Source: Phaeodactylum tricornutum CCAP 1055/1
Lineage: Eukaryota > Bacillariophyta > Bacillariophyceae > Surirellales > Neidiaceae
Assembly: GCF_000150955.2 (NCBI RefSeq)
Contig: NC_011672.1
Span: 806,001 to 870,000, forward strand
Direction: 5' to 3'
DNA: 64,000 nt
Part shown: positions 63,367 through 64,000 of the stretch, piece by piece
How the letters are laid out: each line of letters begins with the position of its first letter
Numbering within the stretch: position 1 is the stretch's first letter
Made by a program: the position numbers and the translations under genes
Notes under the pieces: model-generated
The model's database searches: none
Seen by the model: the letters and a program-made list of their open reading frames with translations, nothing else
Told to the model about the DNA's origin: nothing

Positions 63367-63904
63367 TGTGCTACCGTTTCCGCCAACAAGTCCCTATGCG
63401 CTTGCCTATGTGCTAACGTTTCCGATCAACAATTCCGCCAACAACCTTACTTCCGCTTGCTTTTGTGCTACCGTTTCCGCCAACAAGTCCCTATGCGCTT
63501 GCCTTTGTGCTAACGTTTCCGATCAACAATTCCGCCAACAACCTTACTTCCGCTTGCCTTTGTGCTACCGTTTCCGATCAACGATTCCGCCAACAAGTGT
63601 CTTACGCTTGCCTTTGTGCTTCCGTTTTTGATCAATGATTCCGCCAACAAGTCCCTAGACGCTTGCCTATGTGCTACCGTTTCTGATCAATGATTCCGCC
63701 AAAAAGTCCCTAGACGCTTGCCTTTGTGATTCCGTTTCCTATCGACGATTCCGCCAACAATCCCTATGCACTTGCCTTTGTGCTAATGTTTCCGATCAAC
63801 GATTCCGCCAACAAGTCCATCGACGCTTCCCTATGTGCTTCCGTTTCCGATCAACAATTCCGCCAACAAGTCCCTAAACGCTTGCCTTTGTGCTACCGTT
63901 CAAC
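63367..63904. repeat. Minisatellite, about 11 units of 54-55 bases with two 42-base variants
   Basis: Unit starts (tgtgct/tgtgat) fall at 63367, 63409, 63464, 63506, 63561, 63615, 63670, 63725, 63779, 63834 and 63889. The full unit is tgtgctaccgtttccgatca followed by acaattccgccaacaagtcc and ctagacgcttgcctt. The first four steps alternate 42 and 55 bases; the 42-base form lacks 13 bases between two CCG triplets. The later steps are 54 or 55. Because the unit is not a multiple of three, the open frames across it are not evidence of a protein. The last copy is cut short by unrelated sequence from about 63900. Confidence 0.92.
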
Positions 63905-64000
63905 AAGCTCACTGAACCTTGCTCGCACTAGAGGAATATTACGCAACCAAAGAGAGGGGCCATGTACCTCCCTGCACTTGTTGTAACCAAGAATGTCTTA

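Noticed and set aside
63277-63986. Overlapping open frames across the minisatellite (Cys/Leu/Arg repeats)
   Set aside because: The unit is 54-55 bases, so frames change from unit to unit; no protein would keep a repeat.

Overview
The window looks like nuclear DNA of a pennate diatom, most like Phaeodactylum. Genes are dense and short. Introns are few (about 67-157 bases, GT-AG). Several proteins start with a hydrophobic signal followed by an ...A-F/S-F... motif, the bipartite plastid presequence of diatoms, and there are diatom-typical families (DUF6824, helicase-associated repeats, SGNH type II proteins). The species is an inference. I saw no rRNA, tRNA, CRISPR array, virus-like element or transposon.

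Layout. 1-10 kb: the tail of a cut-off reading frame, then two paralogous alpha-carbonic-anhydrase genes flanking a large gene that joins a Roc-COR module to a trypsin-like protease. 10-15 kb: plastid DUF1995 protein, SGNH-fold membrane protein, plastid-type isoaspartyl methyltransferase. 15.7-24.8 kb: a membrane-anchored CRAL-TRIO protein, an XRN-type 5'-3' exoribonuclease with a plastid-like presequence, and the ESCRT-II subunit Vps36. 24.9-28.9 kb: a four-domain voltage-gated cation channel in three exons. 29.8-38.2 kb: ankyrin protein, GT49-like glycosyltransferase, helical-repeat protein, a degenerate metzincin-like ectodomain protein, a helicase-associated-repeat protein. 38.5-45.9 kb: CDK9/12-like kinase, K+-independent H+-pyrophosphatase, CDC123. 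47.2-55.1 kb: malonyl-CoA decarboxylase, RING-H2 protein, DUF6824 protein, ubiquitin-like membrane protein. 55.6-62.8 kb: aldo/keto reductase with a frame break, SND3/Pho88 fused to ankyrin repeats, FMN 2-hydroxyacid oxidase, three-exon FAD oxidoreductase. 63.1-63.9 kb: an 18-bp perfect inverted repeat and a minisatellite of about 11 units.

The genes do not form operons; neighbours are mostly convergent or divergent pairs. A loose theme is carbon metabolism: carbonic anhydrases, PPi-driven proton pump, malonyl-CoA decarboxylase, and a glycolate/lactate-type oxidase whose upstream region carries a palindrome made of two TGACGT-type half-sites. Most worth a second look: the Roc-COR-protease fusion with a degenerate GTPase site, the paired carbonic anhydrases with Asp in place of the first zinc His, the four-domain channel with an E/E/D/E filter on a K+-channel-like pore, the plastid-addressed XRN, and the SND3-ankyrin fusion.
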